Shown in pieces: positions 40,312-49,414 of a DNA stretch of 49,766 bases. The stretch spans positions 1 to 49,766 of the forward strand of contig CAMWFH010000004.1 of NCBI GenBank assembly GCA_947173485.1, given 5' to 3'. The stretch comes from an uncultured Clostridia bacterium. Its GTDB lineage: Bacteria > Bacillota > Clostridia > Oscillospirales > Oscillospiraceae. Position numbers and translations under genes: made by a program. Each line of letters begins with the position of its first letter. Position 1 is the stretch's first letter. The notes beneath the pieces are model-generated. The model ran no database searches. It saw only the letters and a list, made by a program, of their open reading frames with translations, and was not told the origin of the DNA.

Positions 40312-41529
40312 ATGAAGAAAGATATCAAGAAGATCGTTCTCGCCTATTCCGGCGGACTGGATACATCCATCATCATCCCCTGGCTGAAGGAGAACTACAA
40401 CGACCCGGAGATCATCGCCGTGGCCGCCGACGTGGGCCAAGGGGACGAGCTGGAGGGGCTCCATGAGAAGGCCGCCAAGACCGGCGCGGCCAAGCTGTAC
40501 ATCGCCGATCTGGTGGACGAGATGGTGGACGATGTGATCGTCCCCTCCATGATGATGGGGGCCAAGTACGAGGACTACCTCTTGGGCACCGCCTTCGCCC
40601 GGCCCATCATCGCCAAGAAGCTGGTGGAGATCGCCAAGGCCGAGGGGGCCGACGCTATCGCCCACGGCTGCACCGGCAAGGGCAACGACCAGATCCGCTT
40701 CGAGCTGGCCATCAAGCGCTTCGCCCCGGAGATGACCATCATCGCCCCCTGGCGGGAGTGGGACATCAAGGGCCGGGACGAGGAGATCGACTACGCCGAG
40801 GCCCACAACGTGCCCCTGAAGATCAGCCGGGAGACCAGCTACTCCAAGGACAAGAACCTCTGGCACCTGAGCCACGAGGGCCTGGACTTGGAGGACCCGG
40901 CCAATGAGCCCAAGTACGACGTGCCCGGCTTCCTGGAGATGGGCGTCTCCCCCGCCGCCGCTCCCGACGAGGCCACCTATGTCACCCTGGACTTTGAGAA
41001 GGGCTGGCCCGTGGCCCTGGACGGGGAGAAGATGAAGGCCAGCGACATCATCCGCAAGCTGAACCAGCTGGGCGGGGCCAACGGCATCGGCCTTCTGGAC
41101 ATCGTGGAGAACCGGATGACCGGCATGAAGGACCGGGGCGTCTACGAGACCCCCGGCGGCGCAATCCTCTACCGGGCCCACGAGGTGCTGGAGATGATCA
41201 CCATCGACAAGGACACCGCCCACATGAAGCGGAAGCTGGCAGTGGACTTCGCCGACCTGGTGTACAACGGCAAGTGGTTCACCCCCCTGCGGGAGGCCCT
41301 CCAGGCCTTCGCCGTGGCCACCCAGGCCCACGTCACCGGCACCGTGAAGCTGAAGCTCTACAAGGGCAACATCATCACCGCCTCCGTCACCTCTCCCGAG
41401 ACCCTCTACTCCGAGCAGATCGTCACCTTCCAGGAGAGCGACTATAACCAGAACGATGCCACCGGCTTCATCAACCTCTGGGGCCTGCCCGATACCATCC
41501 TGGCCCTGCGGGACCAGGGCAAGCTGTGA
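40312..41529 (+). CDS. argG: Argininosuccinate synthase
   Basis: ArgG joins citrulline and aspartate using ATP. The 405-residue protein has the P-loop AYSGGLDTS at residues 11-19, [15 protein letters not shown] near 118 and [19 protein letters not shown] near 182. ATG 40312 follows CGGAGG; an ATG at 40219 in the same frame lies inside the promoter region and is rejected. It leads the arginine operon under the ARG box. Confidence 0.97.
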   Translation: MKKDIKKIVLAYSGGLDTSIIIPWLKENYNDPEIIAVAADVGQGDELEGLHEKAAKTGAAKLYIADLVDEMVDDVIVPSMMMGAKYEDYLLGTAFARPIIAKKLVEIAKAEGADAIAHGCTGKGNDQIRFELAIKRFAPEMTIIAPWREWDIKGRDEEIDYAEAHNVPLKISRETSYSKDKNLWHLSHEGLDLEDPANEPKYDVPGFLEMGVSPAAAPDEATYVTLDFEKGWPVALDGEKMKASDIIRKLNQLGGANGIGLLDIVENRMTGMKDRGVYETPGGAILYRAHEVLEMITIDKDTAHMKRKLAVDFADLVYNGKWFTPLREALQAFAVATQAHVTGTVKLKLYKGNIITASVTSPETLYSEQIVTFQESDYNQNDATGFINLWGLPDTILALRDQGKL

Positions 41530-41555
41530 GCGGTCCGAAAAACTGCACATTCTGC

Positions 41556-41580
41556 TAAAGGGGAGGCACACTCCCCTTTA
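41556..41580 (+). other. Intercistronic hairpin argG-argH
   Basis: TAAAGGGGAG-gcaca-CTCCCCTTTA is a perfect 10-bp stem in the 92-bp gap. The bases after it (GCTCC) are not a T-run, so it is more likely an RNA stability or processing element than a full terminator. Confidence 0.6.
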
Positions 41581-41621
41581 GCTCCTTTATCCCTGATCAC
41601 AAGCAGAAAGGATCTTTTGCC

Positions 41622-43007
41622 ATGAAACTCTGGTCCGGCCGGTTCCAGAAGGACACCGACGCCCTGGTCAACGACTTCAACGCCTCCATCGCTTTCGACT
41701 CCCGGCTCTACCGGGAGGATATCTCCGGCTCCGTCGCCCACGCGGCCATGCTGGGGGAGCAGGGCATCATCTCCCGGGAGGACTGCGACACCATCATCGC
41801 CGGCCTCCTGTCCATCCTCCAGGATATCGAGGCGGGGAAGATCTCCTTCGACCCGGAGATGGAGGACATCCATATGAACGTGGAGGCCCTGCTCACCGAG
41901 CGCGTCGGCGATGCCGGCAAGCGCCTCCACACCGCCCGCAGCCGCAACGACCAGGTGGCCGTGGACCTGCGGCTCCACCTCCGCCGGGAGATCGAGGAGA
42001 TCGCCGGCATGGTCCTGGACCTCCAGACGGTCCTCTGCCGCCAGGCCAAGGCCCACCAGAACACGGTGATGCCCGGCTACACCCACCTCCAGCGGGCCCA
42101 GCCCATCTCCTTCGCCCACCATCTGATGGCCTACGCCAATATGCTCTGCCGGGACGTGACCAGGCTGGAGGACTGCCGGACCCGGATGAACTTCTGCCCC
42201 CTGGGCTCCGGGGCCCTGGCGGGGACCACCTACCCCATCGACCGCTGGCAGACCGCCGGCACCCTGGGCTTCGCCGCCCCTATGGAGAACAGCCTGGACG
42301 GCGTCAGCGACCGGGACTATGTGATCGAGCTTTTAAGCGCCCTGGCCACCCTGATGATGCACCTGAGCCGCTTTGCGGAGGAGATCATCCTCTGGTCCTC
42401 CTGGGAGTTCAAGTTCATCGAGCTGGACGATGCCTACGCCACCGGCTCCTCCATCATGCCCCAGAAGAAGAACCCGGACGTGGCGGAGCTGGTCCGGGGC
42501 AAGACGGGTCGGGTCTACGGCGACCTGGTCAGCCTGTTGACCACTATGAAGAGCCTGCCCCTGGCGTACAACAAGGATATGCAGGAGGACAAAGAGCCGG
42601 TGTTCGACGCGGTGGATACGGTGAAGATGTGCCTGCCGGTGTTCACCGCCATGATCGACACCATGCGGGTCCTGCCGGAGAACATGCGCCGCGCCGCCGG
42701 CCGGGGCTTCATCAACGCCACCGACTGCGCCGACTACTTGACCCGCAAGGGCCTGCCCTTCCGGGACGCCTACAAGATCACCGGCCAGCTGGTCTACCTC
42801 TGCACGGAGCGGGGCCTCACCCTGGAGGAGCTGCCCCTAGAGGACTTCCAGGGCTTCTCCCCCCTCTTTGAGGAGGACGTCTACCAGGCGCTGGACCTGG
42901 AGGCCTGCATGGCCCAGCGAAAGAGCTTCGGCGGCCCGGCCCCGGAAGAGACGGCCCGGCAGATCCGCAACATGGAGACCTTCATCGCTGCCCGGCGGCA
43001 TCCATAA
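41622..43007 (+). CDS. argH: Argininosuccinate lyase
   Basis: ArgH splits argininosuccinate into arginine and fumarate. The 461-residue protein has LWSGRFQKDTD at the start, HTARSRNDQVAVDLRL, PGYTHLQRAQP and the superfamily signature GSSIMPQKKNPD near residue 280, with the catalytic Ser. Length is typical. AGAAAGGA precedes the ATG. Confidence 0.97.
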   Translation: MKLWSGRFQKDTDALVNDFNASIAFDSRLYREDISGSVAHAAMLGEQGIISREDCDTIIAGLLSILQDIEAGKISFDPEMEDIHMNVEALLTERVGDAGKRLHTARSRNDQVAVDLRLHLRREIEEIAGMVLDLQTVLCRQAKAHQNTVMPGYTHLQRAQPISFAHHLMAYANMLCRDVTRLEDCRTRMNFCPLGSGALAGTTYPIDRWQTAGTLGFAAPMENSLDGVSDRDYVIELLSALATLMMHLSRFAEEIILWSSWEFKFIELDDAYATGSSIMPQKKNPDVAELVRGKTGRVYGDLVSLLTTMKSLPLAYNKDMQEDKEPVFDAVDTVKMCLPVFTAMIDTMRVLPENMRRAAGRGFINATDCADYLTRKGLPFRDAYKITGQLVYLCTERGLTLEELPLEDFQGFSPLFEEDVYQALDLEACMAQRKSFGGPAPEETARQIRNMETFIAARRHP

Positions 43008-43018
43008 GGGAGGGGACT

Positions 43019-43957
43019 ATGAACAAGCCAAAGATCTATATCGACGGCCGGGAGGGCACCACCGGCCTCCAGATCTATGACCGGCTGGCAGGCCGGGAGG
43101 ATGTGGAACTGCTGCTGATCGATGAGGACAAGCGGAAGGACACTGCCGAGCGAAAGAAGTTCCTCAACGCGGCGGACCTGGTGTTCCTCTGCCTGCCGGA
43201 CGCCGCCGCCAAGGAGGCCGTGTCCCTCATCGAGAACCAGCATACACGGGTCATCGACGCCTCCACCGCCCACCGCACCGCACCCGGCTGGGTCTATGGA
43301 TTTCCCGAGCTCTCCGGCCAGCGGGAGAAGATTCGATCAGCCCGGCTGGTGGCCAACCCCGGCTGCTACGCCACCGGGTTCATCTCCCTGGTGCGGCCCC
43401 TGGTGGAGCGGGGCGTGCTGTCCCCCAAGGCCCGGCTCACCTGCCACGCCCTCTCCGGCTACACCGGCGCGGGGAAAAAGGCCATCGCCCAGTACGAGGC
43501 CCCGGACCGGGACAAGGAGCTGGACAGCCCCCGCCATTACGCTGTGTCTCTCACCCACAAGCACCTGCCGGAGATGGCGGCGGTGACGGGACTGGAGCGC
43601 CCGCCTATCTTTATGCCCATGATCTGCGACTACCCCCAGGGCATGGTGGTCACCGTGCCCCTCTGGGCAGAAGATCTGACCGGAGAGGCGTCTATCGAGA
43701 GCCTGCGGGCGCTGTACGCGGACTACTATGCCGGCGGCCTGGTGGCGCTCCGCCCCGCCGATGCTCCCGCCTGCGGCTTCATCGGCTCCAACAATTTGGC
43801 GGGGCAGGACACCCTCCAGATCTTTGTCAACGGCAGCGAGGGGCGCTTCCTGCTCAGCGCCCGGCTGGACAACCTGGGCAAGGGCGCCTCCGGTGCGGCA
43901 GTCCAAAATATGAATATCATGCTGGGCTTTGACGAATGCACGGGGCTCGCCCTGTAG
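43019..43957 (+). CDS. argC: N-acetyl-gamma-glutamyl-phosphate reductase, short (type 2) form
   Basis: ArgC reduces N-acetylglutamyl-phosphate to the semialdehyde. At 312 residues this is the short type-2 form. It has IDGREGTTGLQIYDRL at residues 8-23, the catalytic Cys in NPGCYATG near 118, and the late His region HYAVSLTHKHLPEM. GGGAGGGG lies just before the ATG. It follows argH after 11 bp, so translation is probably coupled. Confidence 0.95.
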   Translation: MNKPKIYIDGREGTTGLQIYDRLAGREDVELLLIDEDKRKDTAERKKFLNAADLVFLCLPDAAAKEAVSLIENQHTRVIDASTAHRTAPGWVYGFPELSGQREKIRSARLVANPGCYATGFISLVRPLVERGVLSPKARLTCHALSGYTGAGKKAIAQYEAPDRDKELDSPRHYAVSLTHKHLPEMAAVTGLERPPIFMPMICDYPQGMVVTVPLWAEDLTGEASIESLRALYADYYAGGLVALRPADAPACGFIGSNNLAGQDTLQIFVNGSEGRFLLSARLDNLGKGASGAAVQNMNIMLGFDECTGLAL

Positions 43958-44008
43958 CTATCCCAGGCATACTTTCCATTGAACATATTAGGTAAGGGGT
44001 AACTCACT

Positions 44009-45232
44009 ATGAAACAAATCCCTGGCGGCATCTGTGCCGCGCAAGGATTCCGGGCTGCCGGGGTCCATGTGGGCGTCAAGACCCACAACACCCAGAAGAA
44101 GGACGTAGCCCTCATCGTCTCCGATGTGGACTGCGCCGCGGCGGCGGTGTTCACCACCAACGTGGTCAAGGCCGCGCCGATCCATGTGACGAAAGCCCAT
44201 CTGGCGGACGGTACGGCCCGCGCCGTGATCTGCAACAGCGGCAACGCCAATGCCTGCGCCCCCCAGGGGGAGGAGAACGCGGAGCGGATGTGCGCCGCCG
44301 CGGCAAAGGCCATCGGCTGCGCACAGGAGGCCGTCATGGTAGCCTCCACCGGCGTCATCGGCCAGACCATCAACGTAAAGGTCATCGAGGAGGGCGTCCC
44401 CGCCCTCTATGCCGGCCTGGAGCGGAGCGACGCCGCCAGCGATGCCGCCGCCCACGCCATCATGACCACCGACACGGTGAAGAAGGAGGTGGCCTTTGAG
44501 GCGGAGATCGGCGGCAAGACCGTCCGCATCGGCGGCATCGCCAAGGGCAGCGGCATGATCCACCCCAATATGGGCACCATGCTCTGCTTCATCACCACCG
44601 ACTGCGCCATCTCCGCCCCCATGCTGGATGCCGCCCTTCACCAGGTGGCCCGGGTCAGCTTCAACCGGATCAGCGTGGACGGGGACACCTCCACCAACGA
44701 CACCTGCCTGGTCCTGGCCAACGGCCTGGCGGGCAACGCCCCCATCACCGCCCCCGGCGGGGACTTCGACGCCTTCGCAGCGGTCCTCACCGCCCTCTGC
44801 ACCGCCCTGGCCCGGATGATGGCTAAGGACGGCGAGGGGGCCAAGCACCTCATCACCTGCACCGTCACCGGGGCCCGGGACGAGGGGCAGGCGGAGACCA
44901 TCGGCAAGAGCGTCATCTCCTCCACCCTGACCAAGGCGGCCATCTTCGGCTGCGACGCCAACTGGGGCCGGGTCCTCTGCGCTATGGGCTACTCTGGGGA
45001 GACCTTCGACCCGGAGCGGGTGGATGTGGCCTTCCGGTCCGCCGCCGGGGAGATCGCGGTCTGTGAAAAGGGCCGGGGCCTGGCCTTTGACGAGGACCTG
45101 GCCAAGAAGATCCTCACCGAGGATGAGGTCGTCATCGCCATCGCCATGGGCGAGGGGTCCGGGACCTGCACCTGTTGGGGCTGCGATATCACCTACGACT
45201 ATATCAAGATCAACGGCGACTACCGCACCTGA
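44009..45232 (+). CDS. argJ: Glutamate N-acetyltransferase / amino-acid acetyltransferase
   Basis: ArgJ moves acetyl from N-acetylornithine to glutamate; bifunctional forms also use acetyl-CoA. The 407-residue precursor has the autocleavage site before the nucleophile Thr in IHPNMGTMLCFITTD near residue 191, so it would split into two subunits. CNSGNANACA near 75 supports the family. No argA or argE of the linear pathway is in the operon, so the cyclic route is inferred. The ribosome site is weak (AAGGGG). Confidence 0.95.
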   Translation: MKQIPGGICAAQGFRAAGVHVGVKTHNTQKKDVALIVSDVDCAAAAVFTTNVVKAAPIHVTKAHLADGTARAVICNSGNANACAPQGEENAERMCAAAAKAIGCAQEAVMVASTGVIGQTINVKVIEEGVPALYAGLERSDAASDAAAHAIMTTDTVKKEVAFEAEIGGKTVRIGGIAKGSGMIHPNMGTMLCFITTDCAISAPMLDAALHQVARVSFNRISVDGDTSTNDTCLVLANGLAGNAPITAPGGDFDAFAAVLTALCTALARMMAKDGEGAKHLITCTVTGARDEGQAETIGKSVISSTLTKAAIFGCDANWGRVLCAMGYSGETFDPERVDVAFRSAAGEIAVCEKGRGLAFDEDLAKKILTEDEVVIAIAMGEGSGTCTCWGCDITYDYIKINGDYRT

Positions 45233-45255
45233 CGCAGAGAGAGGGAGGGATCTTT

Positions 45256-45759
45256 ATCAGTCTGAAAAAGAAGACCGTGCTGCTGTGGCTGTTGGTGCCC
45301 CTCTGCCTGGCTGTGACGATCGCGCTGCGTTTCGCCATGGACCGGGTCCAGGTGGACTATCAGGAGGTCCAGGCCACGGTGGTCAGCTCCCGCACGGTCC
45401 AGCGCCGGGTGGCCGGCAGCACCACGACCTCCTATGAGGTGGTAGTCTCCTACCTAGGGAAGGAGTACGACCTGAAAAACGCCCACAACTCCTACTCCTA
45501 CCGGAAGGGCCAGGCCGTCACGGCCTACCTGGCCAACGGGAATCTCTACGCCAACGTGGAGGGCATCACCAGCACCACGCCGGTGGCCATGCTCTACTTC
45601 GCCTTTCTTTTCACCACCTTCGCCCTGCTGGTCGGCATCCCCTTCTACCTGGACCGGGAGAAGAAAAAGCTGGCGAGGGCCCAGGAGAGGCCCCGGACCG
45701 GCGGCGCCGAGGACTTTAGGCGGGCCCTCTCGGAGCGGGACCCCCGCTACAGAGGATAA
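45256..45759 (+). CDS. DUF3592-like membrane protein in the arginine operon, start codon uncertain
   Basis: About 167 residues: an N-terminal membrane helix (about 8-28), an extracytoplasmic beta domain (VDYQEVQATVVSSRTVQRR ... YEVVVSYLGKEYDL), a second helix (112-135) and a basic tail. This is the DUF3592 plan. The frame is open from 45175, but GGGAGGG at 45243-45249 points to translation starting at ATC 45256 (6 nt) or CTG 45262; the only in-frame ATG, at 45175, lies inside argJ with no ribosome site. Its neighbour downstream is a paralogue. Function in arginine metabolism is not evident. Confidence 0.7.
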   Translation: MSLKKKTVLLWLLVPLCLAVTIALRFAMDRVQVDYQEVQATVVSSRTVQRRVAGSTTTSYEVVVSYLGKEYDLKNAHNSYSYRKGQAVTAYLANGNLYANVEGITSTTPVAMLYFAFLFTTFALLVGIPFYLDREKKKLARAQERPRTGGAEDFRRALSERDPRYRG

Positions 45760-45764
45760 GGCAT

Positions 45765-46190
45765 ATGAGCAAGAAAGTCCTGCTGACCGGCTGCGCCCTG
45801 GTCCTCTGTTTGCTCATCGCCGCCAGCCTCTTCCTGCTGGCCAAGCGGAGCGGCAGCGTCTACCAAGAGGTGGAGGCCACCGTCCTCTCCTCCCAGCAGA
45901 GCTACCGCCGGGACGGCGACGCCCGCCGGGCCGTCAGCCTGGTCCGGGTGGAGCATGAGGGGCGGCAGTACGACCTCCGGGGCCCAGTGGACTACCAGGA
46001 CTACCTGCCAGGGGAGACCATCACCGCCTACCTGGCGGGGGCGCGGATGTACGCCGACCCGGCGTCCATCACCCCGGAGCCGGCCCTGGTCATCGCCTAC
46101 TTCGCCTCCCTGGCAGCCGCCTTCCTGGCGGCGGCCCTCTTTCTGGTCTCCCTGGCCTTCCCCTGCCGCAAAGAGGAGGAGGCAAGCTAA
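45765..46190 (+). CDS. DUF3592-like membrane protein, second copy
   Basis: This 141-residue paralogue repeats the plan: membrane helix (about 5-26), VYQEVEATVLSSQQSYRRD, VRVEHEGRQYDLRG, YLPGETITAYLAGARMY and a second helix (108-132). Its start lies 5 bp after the previous stop. AGAGGA serves as ribosome site. The pair sits between argJ and argB, which is unusual for an arginine operon. Confidence 0.78.
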   Translation: MSKKVLLTGCALVLCLLIAASLFLLAKRSGSVYQEVEATVLSSQQSYRRDGDARRAVSLVRVEHEGRQYDLRGPVDYQDYLPGETITAYLAGARMYADPASITPEPALVIAYFASLAAAFLAAALFLVSLAFPCRKEEEAS

Positions 46191-46216
46191 AAATCGTCGT
46201 TCTGGAGGATATCCCT

Positions 46217-47080
46217 ATGGAATTTTCCCATGTTGACAGGGCCACGGTCCTGGCGGAGGCCCTGCCCTATATCCGCAAGTACAACGGCAAGACCGTCGTA
46301 GTGAAATACGGCGGCAACGCCATGATCTCCCAGGAGCTGCGCCAGGCGGTGATCTCCGACATCGTGCTGCTGAGCCTGGTGGGCATCCGGGTGGTGGTGG
46401 TCCACGGCGGCGGGCCGGAGATCAGCGAGCTGCTGAAGAAGACCGGCAAGGAGAGCCGGTTCATCAACGGCCTCCGCTACACCGACCAGGAGACCATGGA
46501 CATCGTCCAGATGGTCCTCTGCGGCCGGCTGAACAAGGACCTGACCGCCATGGTCAACCGGGCCGGCGGCCGGGCTGTGGGCCTGTGCGGCCTGGATGAC
46601 AGCCTCTTCCAGGCGGTGCGCCTGGCCCAGGACGGAGTGGACTACGGCTTCGTGGGGGAGATCACCGCCGTGGCCCCGGAGGTGGTGAAAAACGCCCTGG
46701 ACAACGGCCTGATCCCGGTCATCTCCTCGGTGGCCACCGGGGTGGACGCCCCGTGCAGCTACAACATCAACGCCGACACCGCCGCTGCCAAGCTGGCTAT
46801 GTCCATCGGCGCGGCCAAGCTGATCCTGCTGACGGACATCCGGGGCCTGCTCCGGGACAAGAACGATGAAGACACCCTCATCCCCGAGGTCCGGGTCTCC
46901 GAGGTGCCCCGGCTGGTGAAGGAGGGCATCATCTCTGGCGGCATGATCCCCAAGGTGGACTGCTGCGTGGAGGCTGTGCGCAACGGGGTGGCCCGGACCC
47001 ATATCCTGGATGGCCGCCTGCCCCACTCTATCCTGATCGAGGTCCTGTCCCATGCCGGCATCGGCACGATGATATGGTAA
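46217..47080 (+). CDS. argB: Acetylglutamate kinase
   Basis: ArgB phosphorylates N-acetylglutamate. The 287-residue protein has VVKYGGNAM near residue 28, VVVHGGGPEIS near 61, NINADTAAAKLA near 188 and SGGMIPKVD near 235. The N-terminal helix region (HVDRATVLAEALPYIRKYNG) is typical of the hexameric, arginine-inhibited form, which suggests feedback control. GGAGGATA precedes the ATG. Confidence 0.96.
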   Translation: MEFSHVDRATVLAEALPYIRKYNGKTVVVKYGGNAMISQELRQAVISDIVLLSLVGIRVVVVHGGGPEISELLKKTGKESRFINGLRYTDQETMDIVQMVLCGRLNKDLTAMVNRAGGRAVGLCGLDDSLFQAVRLAQDGVDYGFVGEITAVAPEVVKNALDNGLIPVISSVATGVDAPCSYNINADTAAAKLAMSIGAAKLILLTDIRGLLRDKNDEDTLIPEVRVSEVPRLVKEGIISGGMIPKVDCCVEAVRNGVARTHILDGRLPHSILIEVLSHAGIGTMIW

Positions 47081-47099
47081 TATAGGAGGAATTTTTCCG

Positions 47100-48281
47100 A
47101 TGAACTTTGCGCAGATCAAGGCTCTGGACAGCCAATTCGTCATGCAGACCTACGCCCGCCACCCCATCGCCATCGACCACGGCCAGGGGGCCACCCTCTG
47201 GGACACCGAGGGGCGGCAGTACATCGACTTCACCAGCGGCATCGGCGTCTGCTCCGTGGGCTACAACAATGAGCGCTGGACCGCCGCCATCACGGAGCAG
47301 ATCCACAAGCTGCCCCACATCTCCAACCTCTTCTACACCGAGCCCTATGCCCGGCTGGCGGAGATCGTCTGCCACCGCAGCGGCATGGCCCGGGCCTTCT
47401 TCGGCAACTCCGGCGCGGAGGCCAACGAGGGGGCCATCAAGCTGGCCCGGAAGTACAGCTTCGACAAGTACGGCAAGGGCCGGGGCACCGTCATCACCTT
47501 GGTCAACTCCTTCCATGGCCGGACCATGACCACCCTCACCGCCACCGGCCAGGACCACTACCACGAGTTCTTCTTCCCCTTCCCCGAGGGCTTCCGCTAC
47601 GTCCCCGCCGGGGATATGGGGGCCCTGGAGGCGGCCTGGGGGGACGATGTGTGCGCCGTGATGATGGAGATGATCCAGGGCGAGGGCGGCGTGTTCCCCC
47701 TGGAGAAGAGCTATGTCCAGGCGGCGGAGAAATTCTGCCGGGACCATGACGTCCTTCTGATCGTGGATGAGGTCCAGACCGGCATCTGCCGCACCGGCAC
47801 CTTCTTTGCCCACCAGCAGTTCGATATCCACCCCGACATCGTGACCTTCGCCAAGGGCATCGCCGGCGGCGTGCCCCTGGGAGGGATGCTGGCGGCGGAG
47901 GGTTGCGCCAACGTCCTCCAGGCCGGCAACCACGGCTCCACCTTCGGCGGCAACCCCATCGCCTGCGCCGCCGGCCTGGCGGTGATGGAGATCCTGGACG
48001 ATGCCCTGATGGCCGAGGTGGCCCGGAAGGGCGAGCATATCCGCCAGACCATCGCCGGGTTCGGCAGTCCCTATGTGTCCGGCGTCCGGGGCATGGGACT
48101 GATGATCGGCGTGGGCATCCAGGGGATGACCCACAAGGAGCTGTGCGGCAAGCTGCTGGAGCGGGGGCTCATGACCCTCACCGCCGGCAAGGACACCCTG
48201 CGCCTGCTGCCGCCTCTGGTGATCAGCCAGGAGGAGATCGACCAGGGCCTGGCGATCATGGCGGACGTTTTGAAGGCGTGA
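47100..48281 (+). CDS. argD: Acetylornithine aminotransferase
   Basis: ArgD is a class III PLP enzyme that makes N-acetylornithine. The 393-residue protein has GNSGAEANEGAIKLARK near residue 102, NSFHGRTM, LIVDEVQTGICRTG near 222 and the PLP Lys in TFAKGIAGGVPLGG near 250. TAGGAGGA lies 9 nt before the ATG. Confidence 0.96.
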   Translation: MNFAQIKALDSQFVMQTYARHPIAIDHGQGATLWDTEGRQYIDFTSGIGVCSVGYNNERWTAAITEQIHKLPHISNLFYTEPYARLAEIVCHRSGMARAFFGNSGAEANEGAIKLARKYSFDKYGKGRGTVITLVNSFHGRTMTTLTATGQDHYHEFFFPFPEGFRYVPAGDMGALEAAWGDDVCAVMMEMIQGEGGVFPLEKSYVQAAEKFCRDHDVLLIVDEVQTGICRTGTFFAHQQFDIHPDIVTFAKGIAGGVPLGGMLAAEGCANVLQAGNHGSTFGGNPIACAAGLAVMEILDDALMAEVARKGEHIRQTIAGFGSPYVSGVRGMGLMIGVGIQGMTHKELCGKLLERGLMTLTAGKDTLRLLPPLVISQEEIDQGLAIMADVLKA

Positions 48282-48315
48282 GCGGGCCTATAGAAAGAGA
48301 AAGGGGACATATCCT

Positions 48316-49230
48316 ATGCAAAACAAGCACTTATTGAAGCTGCTGGACCTGAGCCGGGAGGAGATCCGTGAGATCCTGGACCTGGCGGACCAGCTGAAAT
48401 ACGACCAGAAGCACGGCATCGACCACCAGGTCCTGAAGGGCAAGACCCTGGCGATGATCTTTGAGAAGAACTCCACCCGGACCCGGGTGTCCTTCGAGGT
48501 GGGGATGTTCCAGCTGGGGGGCCACGCCCTGTTCCTCTCCAGCAAGGACAGCCAGCTGGGCCGGGGGGAACCCATCGAGGACACCGCCCGGGTCCTGGGC
48601 CGCTACTGCGACGGCATCATGATCCGCACCTTCGGCCAGGACACCGTAGAGAAGCTGGCCCAGTACGCCGGCATCCCCGTGATCAACGGCCTCACCGACT
48701 TCTGCCACCCCTGTCAGGTGCTGGCGGACCTGATGACCATCCGGGAGCACAAGGCGGAGCTGGAGGGTCTGAACGTCTGCTACATCGGCGACGGCAACAA
48801 CATGGCCAACTCCATCATCGTTGGCTGCATGAAGTGCGGCATGAACGTCTCCATCGCCTGCCCCAACAGCTACCGGCCTGACGGGGCGGTCCTGGAGTTC
48901 GTCAAGAGCGTCCAAGACGCTACGTTCACTCTGACCGACGATGTCCTCGCCGCCGCCCGTGATGCGGACGTGATCTTCACCGACGTGTGGGCCTCCATGG
49001 GCATGGAGGACGAGGTGAAGGCCCGCCGGGAGGCCTTTATGGGCTACCAGGTCAATGACGCCGTCATGGCCGCGGCCCACCCGGACTGCATGGTCCAGCA
49101 CTGCCTGCCCGCCCACCGGGGGGAGGAGATCACCGCCGAGGTCTTTGAGGCCCACGCCCAGGAGATCTTCGACGAGGCGGAGAACCGCCTCCACGCCCAG
49201 AAGGCCGTGATGGCCCTGCTGATGAAATAA
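48316..49230 (+). CDS. argF: Ornithine carbamoyltransferase
   Basis: ArgF makes citrulline from ornithine and carbamoyl phosphate. The 304-residue protein has the carbamoyl-phosphate motif STRTR near residue 55, FCHPCQVLADL (HPCQ motif) near 134, DVWASMG (SMG loop) near 222 and HCLPAHRG near 262. Length is typical. It is the last gene of the operon. Confidence 0.97.
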   Translation: MQNKHLLKLLDLSREEIREILDLADQLKYDQKHGIDHQVLKGKTLAMIFEKNSTRTRVSFEVGMFQLGGHALFLSSKDSQLGRGEPIEDTARVLGRYCDGIMIRTFGQDTVEKLAQYAGIPVINGLTDFCHPCQVLADLMTIREHKAELEGLNVCYIGDGNNMANSIIVGCMKCGMNVSIACPNSYRPDGAVLEFVKSVQDATFTLTDDVLAAARDADVIFTDVWASMGMEDEVKARREAFMGYQVNDAVMAAAHPDCMVQHCLPAHRGEEITAEVFEAHAQEIFDEAENRLHAQKAVMALLMK

Positions 49231-49258
49231 GGCCGTATCATCCTGCCGTGTACCAACT

Positions 49259-49297
49259 GTGCGGGCCGTAGCCTAGAGAGCTATGGCCCGCACTTTG
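49259..49297 (+). terminator. Probable terminator of the arginine operon
   Basis: GTGCGGGCC and GGCCCGCAC enclose an inner TAGC/GCTA stem, followed by TTTG. The T-run is short. Confidence 0.65.
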
Positions 49298-49334
49298 TCG
49301 GCTCTAAATGTTTAGAAAATCGTCAAATTGACTA

Positions 49335-49363
49335 TTGCAAAGTATTTTTATTTCTGTTACTAT
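49335..49363 (+). promoter_or_regulatory. Probable promoter of the MATE gene
   Basis: TTGCAA (49335-49340), 17 bp, TACTAT (49358-49363), in an AT-rich stretch. Confidence 0.55.
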
Positions 49364-49414
49364 AACTACTTATCATGTATGTCACCATAAGAGAAAAAGG
49401 AGGACGGATATCCC

